From CF-39 sp035651155 (lineage in GTDB: Bacteria > Chloroflexota > Limnocylindria > P2-11E), in contig DASRGG010000031.1 of NCBI GenBank assembly GCA_035651155.1, positions 137,365 to 201,364 on the forward strand: 64,000 nt of DNA. Direction: 5' to 3'. A program made the position numbers and the translations under genes. Shown one piece after another: positions 17,580 to 25,564 of this stretch. The notes under the pieces were generated by a model that worked only from the letters and a program-made list of their open reading frames with translations, did not search any database and was not told where the DNA came from. The first letter of the stretch is position 1. Each line of letters begins with the position of its first letter.

Positions 17580-18151
17580 TGCAGCAGGGCCGGCGAGCGG
17601 ACCGTCACGAGGACCGTCGCGATGAGCACACGGCCGGGCGCGGCGTCGGAGGTCACCTCGAATCGGAGCAGCGCCGGTGCGTTCGACGGCGTCGGCGTGA
17701 GCCACGTCGCGTCGCATGACTCATTCGCCGCACCCGAGGTCCGCGACAGCAGGTCCGCGCCGCCGGACAGGAGACGCCACGAGCGGACCGGCACCGCGGC
17801 GCCGTCGACGAACGCGCGCGGCCAGAGGTGGACGGCGCGTCCGCGCAGGATCTCGATCGCGGCGAGCGTCGCGGCGGTCGGGCCGAGCGCGACACCCGCG
17901 CTCGCGGTCACGCTGCGGGCGGGCTCGGGCTCTGGCACCGGTCGCGGCGTCGGGGCCGGCGCGACAGGCGCGACCGCCGGCGGGCCGCTCGGAATCGGTG
18001 TCGCGAGCGGCGCCGACGCCGCGGGTGGCGCCGCCGTCGCGGGTGGCACGGTGGGCACGGTGACCGGCGTGCTCGGCGGAGCGCCGCGCGTCGCGCTGTC
18101 GTCCTGGAAGAAGACGATGTTCACCGAGATGAATCCGGCGCCGGTCAGCAC
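17576..18151 (-). CDS. Hypothetical protein at island edge, probably 5'-truncated
   Basis: 191 residues from a GTG at 18151. The reading frame opens only a little further upstream, to a stop near 18190, without a better start. The N-terminus 'VLTGAGFISVNIVFFQDD' looks like an internal beta strand rather than a signal peptide. A Pro/Ala/Val linker (about 25-80) and a folded C-terminal part with one Cys follow. Its stop overlaps cpaB. Because the lower-GC island begins just upstream, I suspect the original 5' end was lost or displaced. Function unknown. Confidence 0.5.
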   Translation of the reverse strand: MLTGAGFISVNIVFFQDDSATRGAPPSTPVTVPTVPPATAAPPAASAPLATPIPSGPPAVAPVAPAPTPRPVPEPEPARSVTASAGVALGPTAATLAAIEILRGRAVHLWPRAFVDGAAVPVRSWRLLSGGADLLSRTSGAANESCDATWLTPTPSNAPALLRFEVTSDAAPGRVLIATVLVTVRSPALLQ

Positions 18152-18293
18152 GAAGTCCTCGGAATTCGTACTGCCGGTACACGGTCAACTAGAGCGACGA
18201 CACGACCTCGTCGATGCGTAGGGATCGAATCGGGGCTGAACGACACGCGACGACAACACAAGATGCGCGGATTCGTCTTACGATTCGGCCATC

Positions 18294-18761
18294 GTGCAAA
18301 GCAGCAACCGACGCGACACCTCCGCGTCACTCCTCACCATCGGCTATCAAGGGCGAACGCTCTCGGACCTCGTTCAACGCCTCCTGCGCCACGACGTGCG
18401 AGTCCTGATCGACATCCGGGAGAAGGCTCGGAGTCGTCGTCCTGAGTTCAACGAGAGACGACTAGCGGAAGCCGTGCGTGCGAAGGGCATCGATTACCTG
18501 CACATACCAACGCTCGGCTCAAAGACCGCGGCACGTCACGACCTCTACGAGACGGGCGATTTCGAACGATTCGCGGGGCTGTACCTCAGTTACGTCCGAC
18601 GTTGGCGTGTTCCGGACCTGAAGGAACTCTGTCGTCTCGCCAGTCGCGAGGGCGTGGTCTGCATCATGTGCTATGAGGCCGACCACGAACAGTGCCATCG
18701 CAGCATCGTCGCCAGCGAGGCGATCCGTTTGCGCTCGACAGTTCACGTCGAGCACATCTAG
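18294..18761 (+). CDS. DUF488 family protein
   Basis: 155 residues from a GTG. It has the DUF488 hallmarks: N-terminal 'LLTIGYQGRTLSDLVQRL', 'VLIDIREKARSRRPEF' and the C-terminal 'CIMCYEADHEQCHRSIVA', whose Cys and His residues are conserved across the family. The molecular role of DUF488 is not established; members often sit in mobile or defence regions. Its end overlaps the next, convergent gene by 4 bp. Confidence 0.85.
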   Translation: MQSSNRRDTSASLLTIGYQGRTLSDLVQRLLRHDVRVLIDIREKARSRRPEFNERRLAEAVRAKGIDYLHIPTLGSKTAARHDLYETGDFERFAGLYLSYVRRWRVPDLKELCRLASREGVVCIMCYEADHEQCHRSIVASEAIRLRSTVHVEHI

Positions 18762-19525
18762 GTCTTCGGCGGATAAACCAGACCGACGATGCCGAAATTC
18801 GATGGGTACTTGATGTAGTTCCCGAGATTGAAGATCAGGGCCTTGTTGGGCAGCTCCTCCGCGTATTTTTGCCGGAGCGCCTTCTCCCAGTCGGCCCCGT
18901 ACTTGACTCGCCAAGACCGATAGGACTCGGCGACCTCCCAGTCGAGGACCTGCAACTTGTGGACGATCTTGCAGTGTGAATCGTCGCAGGTGAAGCGATA
19001 CGAGAACTTCAGGGGAATCCGCTCCAATGTTGCCTTCGGTCCGGTGAAGAGACCCTGTTGGCTCAGCTTGCCCAATTGCCCCGGCTTCCAGTTCGGATCG
19101 TCGCGCTCTTCGATCACGAACTCGACGACTTCTCGCGGTCGGATGCTGCCCATCGTTTGTTCACCCGCCTCTTGTAGTGCCTGTAGTTCCTCGACGCTCT
19201 GCACAAAGTGCGGCGCGAGGTAGATAAGGCGCTTTGCCCATGCCTTACCCGTGTCGACCTTGTCGCCCAGCCGAATCGTCTCCGGCTGAACCTCGTGACT
19301 CTCCGGACGCGGGTCAGTACTGTGTCTGATCTTCGCCTTGATCCACTGCCACTTCGTGAACTTCTGATCCGGCTTCAAGTCGCGGAATGGAACGGGCCAG
19401 ATGCGAATCCAGTTGCCTTCGTCATCAACGCCAGCGGTGCAGCACGCTTCCCCATACTCGTCCTCGGGGTTTGGATACGCCTTCACGATCATCAAGACAT
19501 CCCGGCCGACCCATGGATCAGGCAA
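18758..19525 (-). CDS. Hypothetical protein paired with DUF488
   Basis: 255 residues from a TTG with a GGAAGG ribosome site 7 nt upstream. A soluble, charged protein with 'IVKAYPNPEDEYGEACCTAG', 'GNWIRIWPVPFRDL' and 'FTCDDSHCKIVHKLQVLDW' as its most distinctive parts; three of its Cys lie in pairs that could bind metal. I cannot name the family. It converges on and overlaps the DUF488 gene, and follows a helix-turn-helix gene on the same strand, so a shared function with either is possible. Confidence 0.65.
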   Translation of the reverse strand: MPDPWVGRDVLMIVKAYPNPEDEYGEACCTAGVDDEGNWIRIWPVPFRDLKPDQKFTKWQWIKAKIRHSTDPRPESHEVQPETIRLGDKVDTGKAWAKRLIYLAPHFVQSVEELQALQEAGEQTMGSIRPREVVEFVIEERDDPNWKPGQLGKLSQQGLFTGPKATLERIPLKFSYRFTCDDSHCKIVHKLQVLDWEVAESYRSWRVKYGADWEKALRQKYAEELPNKALIFNLGNYIKYPSNFGIVGLVYPPKT

Positions 19526-19540
19526 GACGACACCTTCCGC

Positions 19541-20188
19541 TCATTTCAGCAGTGGCCCCAGTAGCTCGGCCCCCTTCGCTACCAAGAGTGCGAACTCACC
19601 CGCCGTCGTCGCCGCCTGAACACCCGCCCAAGCACGTTGCACGATCGACTTATCCGGGGACGGTTTCTGAAGTTGCGTTTGAAGCGTGTCGATGTCTGCC
19701 GCCGTATTGAGTTTCGTTTGATCGTTGAGCGCTCCGGACGCCAAGACGGCTGTGCGCAGGTCATTGAGTACCCGCGACAGGTCAGTGAAAGTCGTATTCA
19801 CGACATTCCCTTCGCCCACGACGGTGACGCCCTGAACGTTCGTGATGTTGACGTGAGGTCGCAGGTCGGACCTTTCGTACGTCGACGCGCCCTCCAGGCG
19901 GTCGATGCCCGTATCGGAGATCTTGTACGTGACCTTCTCGGCCTGCTGCGTCGTCCCCCGCGCCGTCTGAAAGGTCCTCGCAGAGACAACCTCCCGCACC
20001 CATCCCTTTTGAACGAGGTAATCCAGGTTGCTGGCGACGACCTGCTGCTTGACCTCAAACCTGTCCTTCATTGCGCTCTGCAAATCACGAATTCCGATCC
20101 CCGCTGAGCGGGGACTCTTCGCCTTTCGATGAACCTCGAGTAGAAAACGAAGCAACGCGTCACGGACCGCATCGTTCTCACTCGCCAT
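19541..20188 (-). CDS. Winged-helix protein with 'GVTVVGEGN' motif
   Basis: 215 residues. The first 80 residues read as a winged-helix domain ('GIGIRDLQSAMKDRFEVKQQ', 'SNLDYLVQKGWVREVV'). The middle has 'VNITNVQGVTVVGEGNVVN', a beta motif I associate with bacterial conflict and signalling proteins. The C-terminus is helical and hydrophobic. It is preceded by GGAGG 7 nt upstream and overlaps a 52-codon gene by 11 bp. It is probably the regulator or sensor of a small island operon; no target is known. Confidence 0.6.
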   Translation of the reverse strand: MASENDAVRDALLRFLLEVHRKAKSPRSAGIGIRDLQSAMKDRFEVKQQVVASNLDYLVQKGWVREVVSARTFQTARGTTQQAEKVTYKISDTGIDRLEGASTYERSDLRPHVNITNVQGVTVVGEGNVVNTTFTDLSRVLNDLRTAVLASGALNDQTKLNTAADIDTLQTQLQKPSPDKSIVQRAWAGVQAATTAGEFALLVAKGAELLGPLLK

Positions 20189-20336
20189 GGGAATCCTCCG
20201 CCACTCGTGCCGCGCTGTTCTCTTCCTCGATCAACTGCTCCCGCAGCATGACGCGGCACTCGTCGCAGCACTCCACGAGCTGCCGCGTCGCGAGCGCCCG
20301 CAGTTCGGTGTTCGTGAACGACGAGAGATCGGCCAT
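20178..20336 (-). CDS. Small acidic Cys-containing protein
   Basis: 52 residues: MADLSSFTNTELRAL, then a helix with Cys-Cys-x2-Cys (VECCDECRVMLREQL) and an acidic tail. The codon use is coding-like, AGAGG precedes the ATG at 20336, and the end overlaps the next gene. The three close Cys suggest metal binding. No family recognised. Part of the same minus-strand operon as its neighbours. Confidence 0.6.
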   Translation of the reverse strand: MADLSSFTNTELRALATRQLVECCDECRVMLREQLIEEENSAARVAEDSHGE

Positions 20337-20346
20337 CGCCTCTTGG

Positions 20347-20526
20347 CTAGCCCGTGGCCTGCGCGTACAGGATGTGGTCGAGGCTCACGTAGACCGGGTT
20401 CTTCTCTCCCGCAACCTTTAGCTCCACCATCGCCGCAACGGCCGTACGGCTGGCCGCGGACAACTTGTGGACGTCCCCCTCGAACTCCTTCTCCTCGCCG
20501 TTGACGAACTTGACCTTGAACGACAT
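20347..20526 (-). CDS. Small hypothetical protein
   Basis: 59 residues (MSFKVKFVNGEEKEFEG, then 'ASRTAVAAMVELKVAGEKNP' and 'YVSLDHILYAQATG'). The ATG at 20526 has an AGGGGG ribosome site. It lies 10 bp before the Cys-containing small gene, so it is probably the first gene of the small-protein/winged-helix operon. The pattern of a short beta hairpin and helix resembles phage- and island-borne small proteins; no function can be given. Confidence 0.6.
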   Translation of the reverse strand: MSFKVKFVNGEEKEFEGDVHKLSAASRTAVAAMVELKVAGEKNPVYVSLDHILYAQATG

Positions 20527-20601
20527 CTCATCCCCCTCGCAGTCATCCAGAGATCGGTCGGGCCTTTACACATCTGCGCCGACCTGGACATCAAGCGGTA
20601 G

Positions 20602-20811
20602 TTTACTCAGGGTCAGCCAGGCATCGAGGAGTTTCCGCCCGGTGGGCACGAGTACAGGCGATCGACCACCGAGTGCCGACAGAACCTCGCGGAGAAGATC
20701 GGGTATGAGGAGAACCAGGGCTGGGAGCTCGTGACGATTACGTCGGTCGGCGCGGTGATCAAGGGCTGCGGTGCCGAAACGCCGGGCGTTCCTACGCGTC
20801 GCCGCTCCTGA
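20602..20811 (+). pseudogene. Fragment resembling a DUF4177-like small protein
   Basis: An open frame of 69 codons after a TAG at 20599-20601, without any start codon, that reads like protein: 'HEYRRSTTECRQNLAEKIG' and 'EENQGWELVTITSVGAVIKG'. The 'GWELV' pattern is typical of DUF4177-type small proteins. Without a start it is probably the remnant of a longer gene. Apart from this, nothing is seen in 20527-20866. Confidence 0.35.
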
Positions 20812-20866
20812 GCATTCGCCGTGGACCGGAGCCTCCCCTATGCTCCGGCCGCACGGCTACAGACGA

Positions 20867-21022
20867 CTAGCTGTAGCTAGCGCATTCGCTGCATCGAGGT
20901 CGACTGCCGGTGCCCGAACGCCGGTTCTCGGCCTCGATGTTGTTTCCGGTCTTGCACCGCGTCTCGTCGTGATAGACGTGAGGCGCGTACGGCTTGACCG
21001 AGTGCCACGGATAGACCCTCAT
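20867..21022 (-). CDS. Small Cys-rich protein
   Basis: 51 residues from the ATG at 21022 (a GTG one codon earlier is possible), preceded by a strong AAAGGAGGT site. The C-terminal half 'HVYHDETRCKTGNNIEAENR' and 'RSGTGSRPRCSECAS' has a regular Cys/His pattern, probably a small zinc-binding fold. I think I have seen this 'GNNIE...GTG.RP.C' pattern in other small bacterial proteins but cannot name the family. It stands alone on the minus strand within the island. Confidence 0.6.
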   Translation of the reverse strand: MRVYPWHSVKPYAPHVYHDETRCKTGNNIEAENRRSGTGSRPRCSECASYS

Positions 21023-21165
21023 CACCGAGTACCTCCTTTCCACTGGACTCGGCATTCCCGCCCGAATGCTCACTCGATGTTAGAACCCGTGTTCGAGTCC
21101 ACAAGAGGTCTCGTCCACAAAGTTGTCCACCAACTCATCCACATTCCGCGGCATGCTGAACAGCC

Positions 21166-21582
21166 ATGGCGCGCTACGACACGAACCTCGCTGGTGAGTT
21201 CTACGCCCTCGCGTGCCTGCACCGACTGGGCATCACGGCGAACCTCACGCTCGGCAACAAGAAGGGCGTGGACATCGTCGTCGCTCGGAAGGCAGGAGAC
21301 GCGGTCACGGTCGAGGTGAAGGCACTGGCGGGGAAGGATTACTGGCCCGCGCAGAACCTCAGCGCCACGAAGGCCGATCGGCACTTTGTTGTGCTCGTGA
21401 GCTTCGACGGGAAGATCGACGACCCAGCGATGCCGGCCCCGAGTGTGTGGGTCGTCCCCTTCGCGGAGATCGAGCGGTTCATCGTGCGGTATCCGAAGGG
21501 TCGGATCGACGTCTCCCGAAAGTTGCTGCGGGAGCAAGGGGCGCGCTACCAGAACGCGTGGGGCCTGATTGAGGGTAACTAA
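21166..21582 (+). CDS. PD-(D/E)XK nuclease-like protein
   Basis: 138 residues. An N-terminal helix with Glu ('NLAGEFYALACLHRLG'), then 'KKGVDIVVA...AVTVEVKAL', the Asp and Glu-x-Lys pair of the PD-(D/E)XK fold. The size suits a Holliday-junction-resolvase or restriction-like endonuclease domain. It is next to a DNA methyltransferase gene that converges on it, so a role in restriction is possible, but the fusion downstream already has its own nuclease-like domain. Confidence 0.65.
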   Translation: MARYDTNLAGEFYALACLHRLGITANLTLGNKKGVDIVVARKAGDAVTVEVKALAGKDYWPAQNLSATKADRHFVVLVSFDGKIDDPAMPAPSVWVVPFAEIERFIVRYPKGRIDVSRKLLREQGARYQNAWGLIEGN

Positions 21583-21598
21583 GAGTCTTCGATAACTC

Positions 21599-23539
21599 CT
21601 ACTTCGCCTTTCGCGCGTTGCGACCCTGACCGCCAGTTCCGCTCCGTCGGAGGGGCTTTTGCACGGCCTTCACAGACACATGGGTCCCGACGGCATGCCT
21701 AGATCGGGCAGCCGACTTTGCCTCAAGAGCGGGCAGACGCCGTGGCGTCTGGTCAATGGCCGCAGATTCTTCGTCGTCGCCTTCACCATCCGACTGCGGG
21801 ATGTCTCCGAAACTGAGTTGGGTCCCTGCCGCGCCGCGCTGCGCCTTGATGTACGGGAGTAGCGGAGTAGGCATGTTGGGTTTCGCTCCATCGAGCAACT
21901 GCTCGACCGTCAGCACCTGCACCTTCGGGTACGCCTTTCCGTTGACGGGCCATTCGAACGAACCGGAGTGGCGCGCGGCGTCCTGAATCCCTCGCGTGGC
22001 TGCTTCGAGCGTCACAAGAATCCCGATGTCGGCGCGCTGAGTCTCGATCGTTCCGAGCAGGTCCCGCACATGACCCGGATTTGTGGCGCCGCCCTTCACT
22101 GAAACGAGGGCGCGGCCGACACCACCCTTGCTGTCGACCGGGAATCGAACGACACCGTCGACTCCGCGGTCACCGACCTGCTTCTCGTTCGGTGTCCCGT
22201 CGACGCGTGATACTGCCCAGCGCTCGAAGTCGAACGGTGACCGGGCGAAGAGTGCTCTTGCGCCAGCCAGATCGCGAGGGATTCCATCGACCTCGAACCG
22301 GTCAAGGATGTCGTCGCCATACCTGTGTCGAAGCCTCTTCTCAATGAGGTCGATCGCGATATAGGTGATGTCGATCCCCATCCATTTGCGATCGAGTTCC
22401 TGCGCTGCTTCTACCGTGGTCCCGCAGCCACAGAACGGATCCAGCACGACATCGCCCGGATCGGACGAGGCGGCGATGATTCTCTTCAGAAGCGCGACCG
22501 GCTTTTGAGTCTCGTAGCCCAGGCGCTCTGGATCGCGCGGCGCCAGCCAGCGCACGTCCTCGTCGATGCCTTCCTCGGTGCCGAACACCGTTCCCTGCGT
22601 ATACGGTTCGTACGCCCATATGTCCGGCACGGGCGCTCCGTCCTCGGGTCGCAGATACCGCTCGTACATAGGCCACGCTTCACCCGGGACGATCTTGATG
22701 TGGCCCAACTCGTATAAGCGGTCCAGCTTCTGGTGCTGACTGAGGCCCGACAAGTCCTCGTCTATCAATTCAGTGAGCGCGCTAGGGATGGCCCAGTGAC
22801 GATTCTTCGCCGATGGGTCGAAACCTCGCCAGGGTTTGCCGGACTCGCCGCCTCTGAGACCGCTGCCCGTAAGGACGTTGCCGTAGTAATTGGTGCGCCA
22901 GCCCTTGTCGTCCTTGACGAAGTACTCAGACACATGCCCTCGCATGTAGGGCCGCTTCGGGTCGTTCCACTTGTAGGTATCCGACTTCGTATAGAAGAGG
23001 ATTACCTGATGGATTGGCGCCCATCGACGCACCTTGCCGTGCGCGCCGGTCCGGCGCCAGATGATCTCGTTCTTGAAATGTTCGGGTCCGAAGAGTGCAT
23101 CGAGGATGACCTTCAGATAGTGACTCGCGACGGGATCGCAGTGAAGGTAGAGCGAGCCGGTTGTCTTCAGCGCCCGATGAAGTTCAACCAACCGTGGAGT
23201 CATCATCACGAGGTACGCCAGCATGTCGGTCTCGCCCAGAAGTCGGCGCATTCCCTCGATCATGTCGGCGACTTTCGCGGGCGCGCCGCCTGCGATCAGT
23301 TCTCGGTAGGTGCCATCCGATTCCTGCGACCACGTCCACGAATCATCGAATGCCTCGATTTGCGCCTGTGCGTCCTCGCCGGTCTTGTGCCCAAAGAGGA
23401 CGTTGTAGCTCCGCTTCGAGTTGAAGGGCGGATCGAGATAGACAAGGTCGACGGACTCGGTCGCGATTCGCTTGCGGAGCACCTCTAGGTTGTCGCCGTA
23501 GTAGAGGACGTTCGTCTGCACCAGGACCCTTCCTTCCAC
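21599..23539 (-). CDS. DNA methyltransferase fused to Mrr-like nuclease domain
   Basis: 646 residues from a GTG at 23539; a second GTG at 23521 has a better-placed GGAAGG site. The catalytic motif DPPF (residues 36-39) comes before the SAM motif 'DPFCGCGTTVEAA' (about 368), the order of beta-class N4-cytosine/N6-adenine methyltransferases such as type III Mod subunits. After the methyltransferase, 'VGDRGVDGVVRF...GRALVSVKGG' (about 485-520) gives the Asp and x-Lys of an Mrr-type restriction domain. The basic tail is probably disordered. Modification and cleavage in one polypeptide would make it self-sufficient; recognition site unknown. Confidence 0.8.
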   Translation of the reverse strand: MEGRVLVQTNVLYYGDNLEVLRKRIATESVDLVYLDPPFNSKRSYNVLFGHKTGEDAQAQIEAFDDSWTWSQESDGTYRELIAGGAPAKVADMIEGMRRLLGETDMLAYLVMMTPRLVELHRALKTTGSLYLHCDPVASHYLKVILDALFGPEHFKNEIIWRRTGAHGKVRRWAPIHQVILFYTKSDTYKWNDPKRPYMRGHVSEYFVKDDKGWRTNYYGNVLTGSGLRGGESGKPWRGFDPSAKNRHWAIPSALTELIDEDLSGLSQHQKLDRLYELGHIKIVPGEAWPMYERYLRPEDGAPVPDIWAYEPYTQGTVFGTEEGIDEDVRWLAPRDPERLGYETQKPVALLKRIIAASSDPGDVVLDPFCGCGTTVEAAQELDRKWMGIDITYIAIDLIEKRLRHRYGDDILDRFEVDGIPRDLAGARALFARSPFDFERWAVSRVDGTPNEKQVGDRGVDGVVRFPVDSKGGVGRALVSVKGGATNPGHVRDLLGTIETQRADIGILVTLEAATRGIQDAARHSGSFEWPVNGKAYPKVQVLTVEQLLDGAKPNMPTPLLPYIKAQRGAAGTQLSFGDIPQSDGEGDDEESAAIDQTPRRLPALEAKSAARSRHAVGTHVSVKAVQKPLRRSGTGGQGRNARKAK

Positions 23540-23622
23540 ACGTCGCGCTCCCCTACGACGGCGGCGATAGTACGCGAGCGCGTGTCCGTTCCGCTAGGCT
23601 CCGGCCCGGAGACACGTCGAAC

Positions 23623-24043
23623 ATGACGGACTCACCGCTTCGCTACAGCAAGAAGACATCGCGACGCTGGCGCGCCCGACTGGAGGAACTGGAGGACGAG
23701 GCGTGCTGCATCTGCCGCCGTCGGCCGCCAATCAAGGGACGGGGTCTTTGATCGCCAGTGGTCGGCCATCTTCGCGGGTGGCGACGCGATCGCGGAGGCG
23801 ACGATGTCCATGCTGTGGATTGACCATGACCACGACAGCGGCATTGTTCGCGGACTGCTGTGCTCTGACTGCAACGCGGCGATCATGCCATTCGAGTTCG
23901 GCTCCACGATGGACGACTCAAGGCTGCGCTACCTCGCAGAGGGCGATCGCATGAAGCGAGCGAAGGCACACCTGGAGCATCGAGTGATCAAGACCGATCC
24001 ACACGCGATCCGGCTCGTGTCATCGCCACGGGACCGCGGATAG
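23623..24043 (+). pseudogene. Frameshifted recombination endonuclease VII-like gene
   Basis: The ATG at 23623 starts a frame with 'EDEACCICRRRPPIKGRG' that stops at 23749. The +1 frame continues from the GGGG run at 23741-23744 with 'VFDRQWSAIFAGGD' and then 'LWIDHDHDSGIVRGLLCSDC', the DHDH...RGLLC..CN core of endonuclease VII. Joining the two frames gives one coherent protein with both zinc Cys pairs. One base appears to be missing in the G run, either a real mutation or a sequence error. Confidence 0.75.
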
Positions 24044-24274
24044 TTAGGCGTCCTTGCGGAGCTCACCCCATGGCTCTGCGCTCAGGTCCAGGGCCGATGC
24101 GTCGCAGTCGTCATAGGCGCATTCGACCCACCAGCGTTGCGTCCCGCCCTGGCCGCTGTCTTCCCATACGAGGCGAAGGTCGCCGGCACCGATCTGGGAC
24201 GGCGCGGAGAGATCGTTCGCGCCGTGACCAAGTCGATCGCGATCCACGTCACAGGTGACCGACCACGCATTCAT
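24044..24274 (-). CDS. Hypothetical protein
   Basis: 76 residues from an ATG 5 bp after the stop of the exported Tad-operon protein, with host-like codon use. It contains 'DLRLVWEDSGQGGTQRWWVE' and 'CAYDDCDASALDLSAEPWG'. No domain recognised, no signal peptide. By strand and spacing it is more likely the end of the Tad gene run than part of the island. Confidence 0.5.
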   Translation of the reverse strand: MNAWSVTCDVDRDRLGHGANDLSAPSQIGAGDLRLVWEDSGQGGTQRWWVECAYDDCDASALDLSAEPWGELRKDA

Positions 24275-24279
24275 GTGAC

Positions 24280-24699
24280 CTATGCGTTCGGGCGGAAGCC
24301 CGGAGAGACAGTCGTCGTCTCTATCGGCAGCGCCATGTCGTCGTAGTAGGTCCCCGCGACGGGACGGCCGTCCGGGAGGACCGCACGGCCGTTGAAGGAC
24401 GCGCCGTCGAACGCGCTGCTCGAGCCGGAGCTCACGACGTCGATCACACGGGCATACGTGCCGGGCGTGTCGTGCACGGTCTCGGTCGCGTACGTGGTCG
24501 TGTCACCGGCGGTCGTCACGACGTCTCCGGCGTAGACGTCGGTCACGACGTAGAGCCCCTCCGGCACCGCGAACGGCGCGGGGTCGGGAACGGGGTCGCC
24601 GAAGCCGGCATCGAGATCGTCGCCGAACGGATCCCACGCGAGCGCGGGGGACGCCTGAAGGAGCGCGATGCCGAGGACGAGCGCGAGCGTCCGTCTCAT
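24280..24699 (-). CDS. Exported hypothetical protein of the Tad locus
   Basis: 139 residues with a clear signal peptide (MRRTLALVLGIALLQASPALA) followed by a Thr/Asp-rich mature part ('DAGFGDPVPDPAPFAVPEG', 'VVTTAGDTTTYATETV'). The start overlaps the stop of the TadE/G-like gene by 4 bp. No family recognised. It is near the island edge; the C-terminus 'TTTVSPGFRPNA' could be original or created by the insertion. Confidence 0.65.
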   Translation of the reverse strand: MRRTLALVLGIALLQASPALAWDPFGDDLDAGFGDPVPDPAPFAVPEGLYVVTDVYAGDVVTTAGDTTTYATETVHDTPGTYARVIDVVSSGSSSAFDGASFNGRAVLPDGRPVAGTYYDDMALPIETTTVSPGFRPNA

Positions 24700-25175
24700 C
24701 GAGGCGAGCTCACGGAGCGGACGCTGACGGTCGTGACGGCCGGCAGCAGGAGGACGCCGAACGCCGGCGTGCGCACGGGTACCGCCGCCGCGAGGCGTAC
24801 GGTCGGGCGGTCGTACACCGTCGCGGTCGCCGGATCGAAGGCGGGTGCCGTCGGGAAGGACGCGACGTCGGCCCGCTCCGCGATGAGGCTCGGCGCGAGG
24901 TCGAGGTGGGCCGCGATCTGCTCGAGGTTCAGGGCGAAGAAGCGCCGCGCGGTCGCGGCCGCGTCCGCGGGAAGGCGGAGCGTTCCCGAGCGCAGGAGCT
25001 CGGCGTCGTCCTGGTCGTCGACGGCCGCCAGCGTCGCGAGGTCCGCCGCGCTCGCGACGCGCGCCGCGAGCACGCGGATCGCGCCGAGCTGCACCACCCC
25101 GGCGACGACGGCGATGAGCAGCGGGAGCATCACGATGGCGAGCGTCGCCGCGGATCCACCGTCGTCGCGCGTCAC
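24696..25175 (-). CDS. TadE/TadG-like pseudopilin-type protein
   Basis: 159 residues. The N-terminus 'DDGGSAATLAIVMLPLLIAV' and 'LAARVASAADLATLAAVDD' are the TadE/TadG pattern of a membrane helix followed by an Ala-rich amphipathic helix. The rest is a small exported domain. It overlaps both neighbours by 4 bp (ATGA), placing it firmly in the pilus operon. Confidence 0.7.
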   Translation of the reverse strand: MTRDDGGSAATLAIVMLPLLIAVVAGVVQLGAIRVLAARVASAADLATLAAVDDQDDAELLRSGTLRLPADAAATARRFFALNLEQIAAHLDLAPSLIAERADVASFPTAPAFDPATATVYDRPTVRLAAAVPVRTPAFGVLLLPAVTTVSVRSVSSPR

Positions 25176-25564
25176 CTGCTCACCTCACCGCGCGCGATGG
25201 CCGTCACCGACAATTGGACCGTGGCGCCGAACGCGAAGGGAAGGTCGATGCGCTCGTCCGATCGCACGCTGACCCGGATCGGCTCGCGCCACGCGACGCG
25301 CGCCGGCTCGACCTCGACGCGGACGCGTCCGGGATCGATGCCGACGTCGGCCAGCTGCGCGGCGACGTACCGGCGGAGCGATGCGTCGTCGCCCCCGAGC
25401 TCGCCCGCGAGCCGTGCGGCGTGGGCGGCCACCGTCTCGGCAGCGAGCCAGCGCTGGAAGAGCCACCCGAACTCGATCACACCGAAGAGGAGCGGCACGA
25501 GGATGACGACCATGAGCGTCGTCTCGACCGTCGCGAGTCCCGCCTCGTCGCGATGGGCTCTCAA
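25172..25564 (-). CDS. tadE: TadE-like minor pilin protein
   Basis: 130 residues from a TTG at 25564 whose TTGA overlaps the stop of the Flp pilin gene. The N-terminus 'EAGLATVETTLMVVILVPLL' has the same Gly-LATxE pattern as the neighbouring pilin, so it may be cut after Gly by the prepilin peptidase as TadE/TadF pseudopilins are. 'FGVIEFGWLFQRWLAAETVA' follows as expected for TadE. A longer in-frame start at 25624 would overlap the pilin gene extensively and is unlikely. Confidence 0.75.
   Translation of the reverse strand: MRAHRDEAGLATVETTLMVVILVPLLFGVIEFGWLFQRWLAAETVAAHAARLAGELGGDDASLRRYVAAQLADVGIDPGRVRVEVEPARVAWREPIRVSVRSDERIDLPFAFGATVQLSVTAIARGEVSR

Larger units (their letters stand above)
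18182..24043. other. Lower-GC accessory island inserted in the Tad operon
   Basis: Between two runs of tightly overlapped minus-strand Tad genes lies about 5.9 kb with mixed gene orientation, visibly more A/T in third codon positions, a DNA methyltransferase-nuclease, a DUF488 gene, small genes and two decayed genes. That is the content of a mobile defence-type island. I found no integrase, no tRNA and no clear flanking direct repeats, so the mechanism and exact ends are unknown; the limits given are the nearest Tad-side gene ends. Confidence 0.6.

Noticed and set aside
23741..23750. Programmed frameshift in the endonuclease VII gene
   Set aside because: No slippery heptamer or stimulatory structure is recognised; a one-base loss in a G run is simpler.
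18182..24300. Attachment-site direct repeats at the island ends
   Set aside because: I compared the sequences near both edges and found no convincing shared repeat, and there is no integrase.
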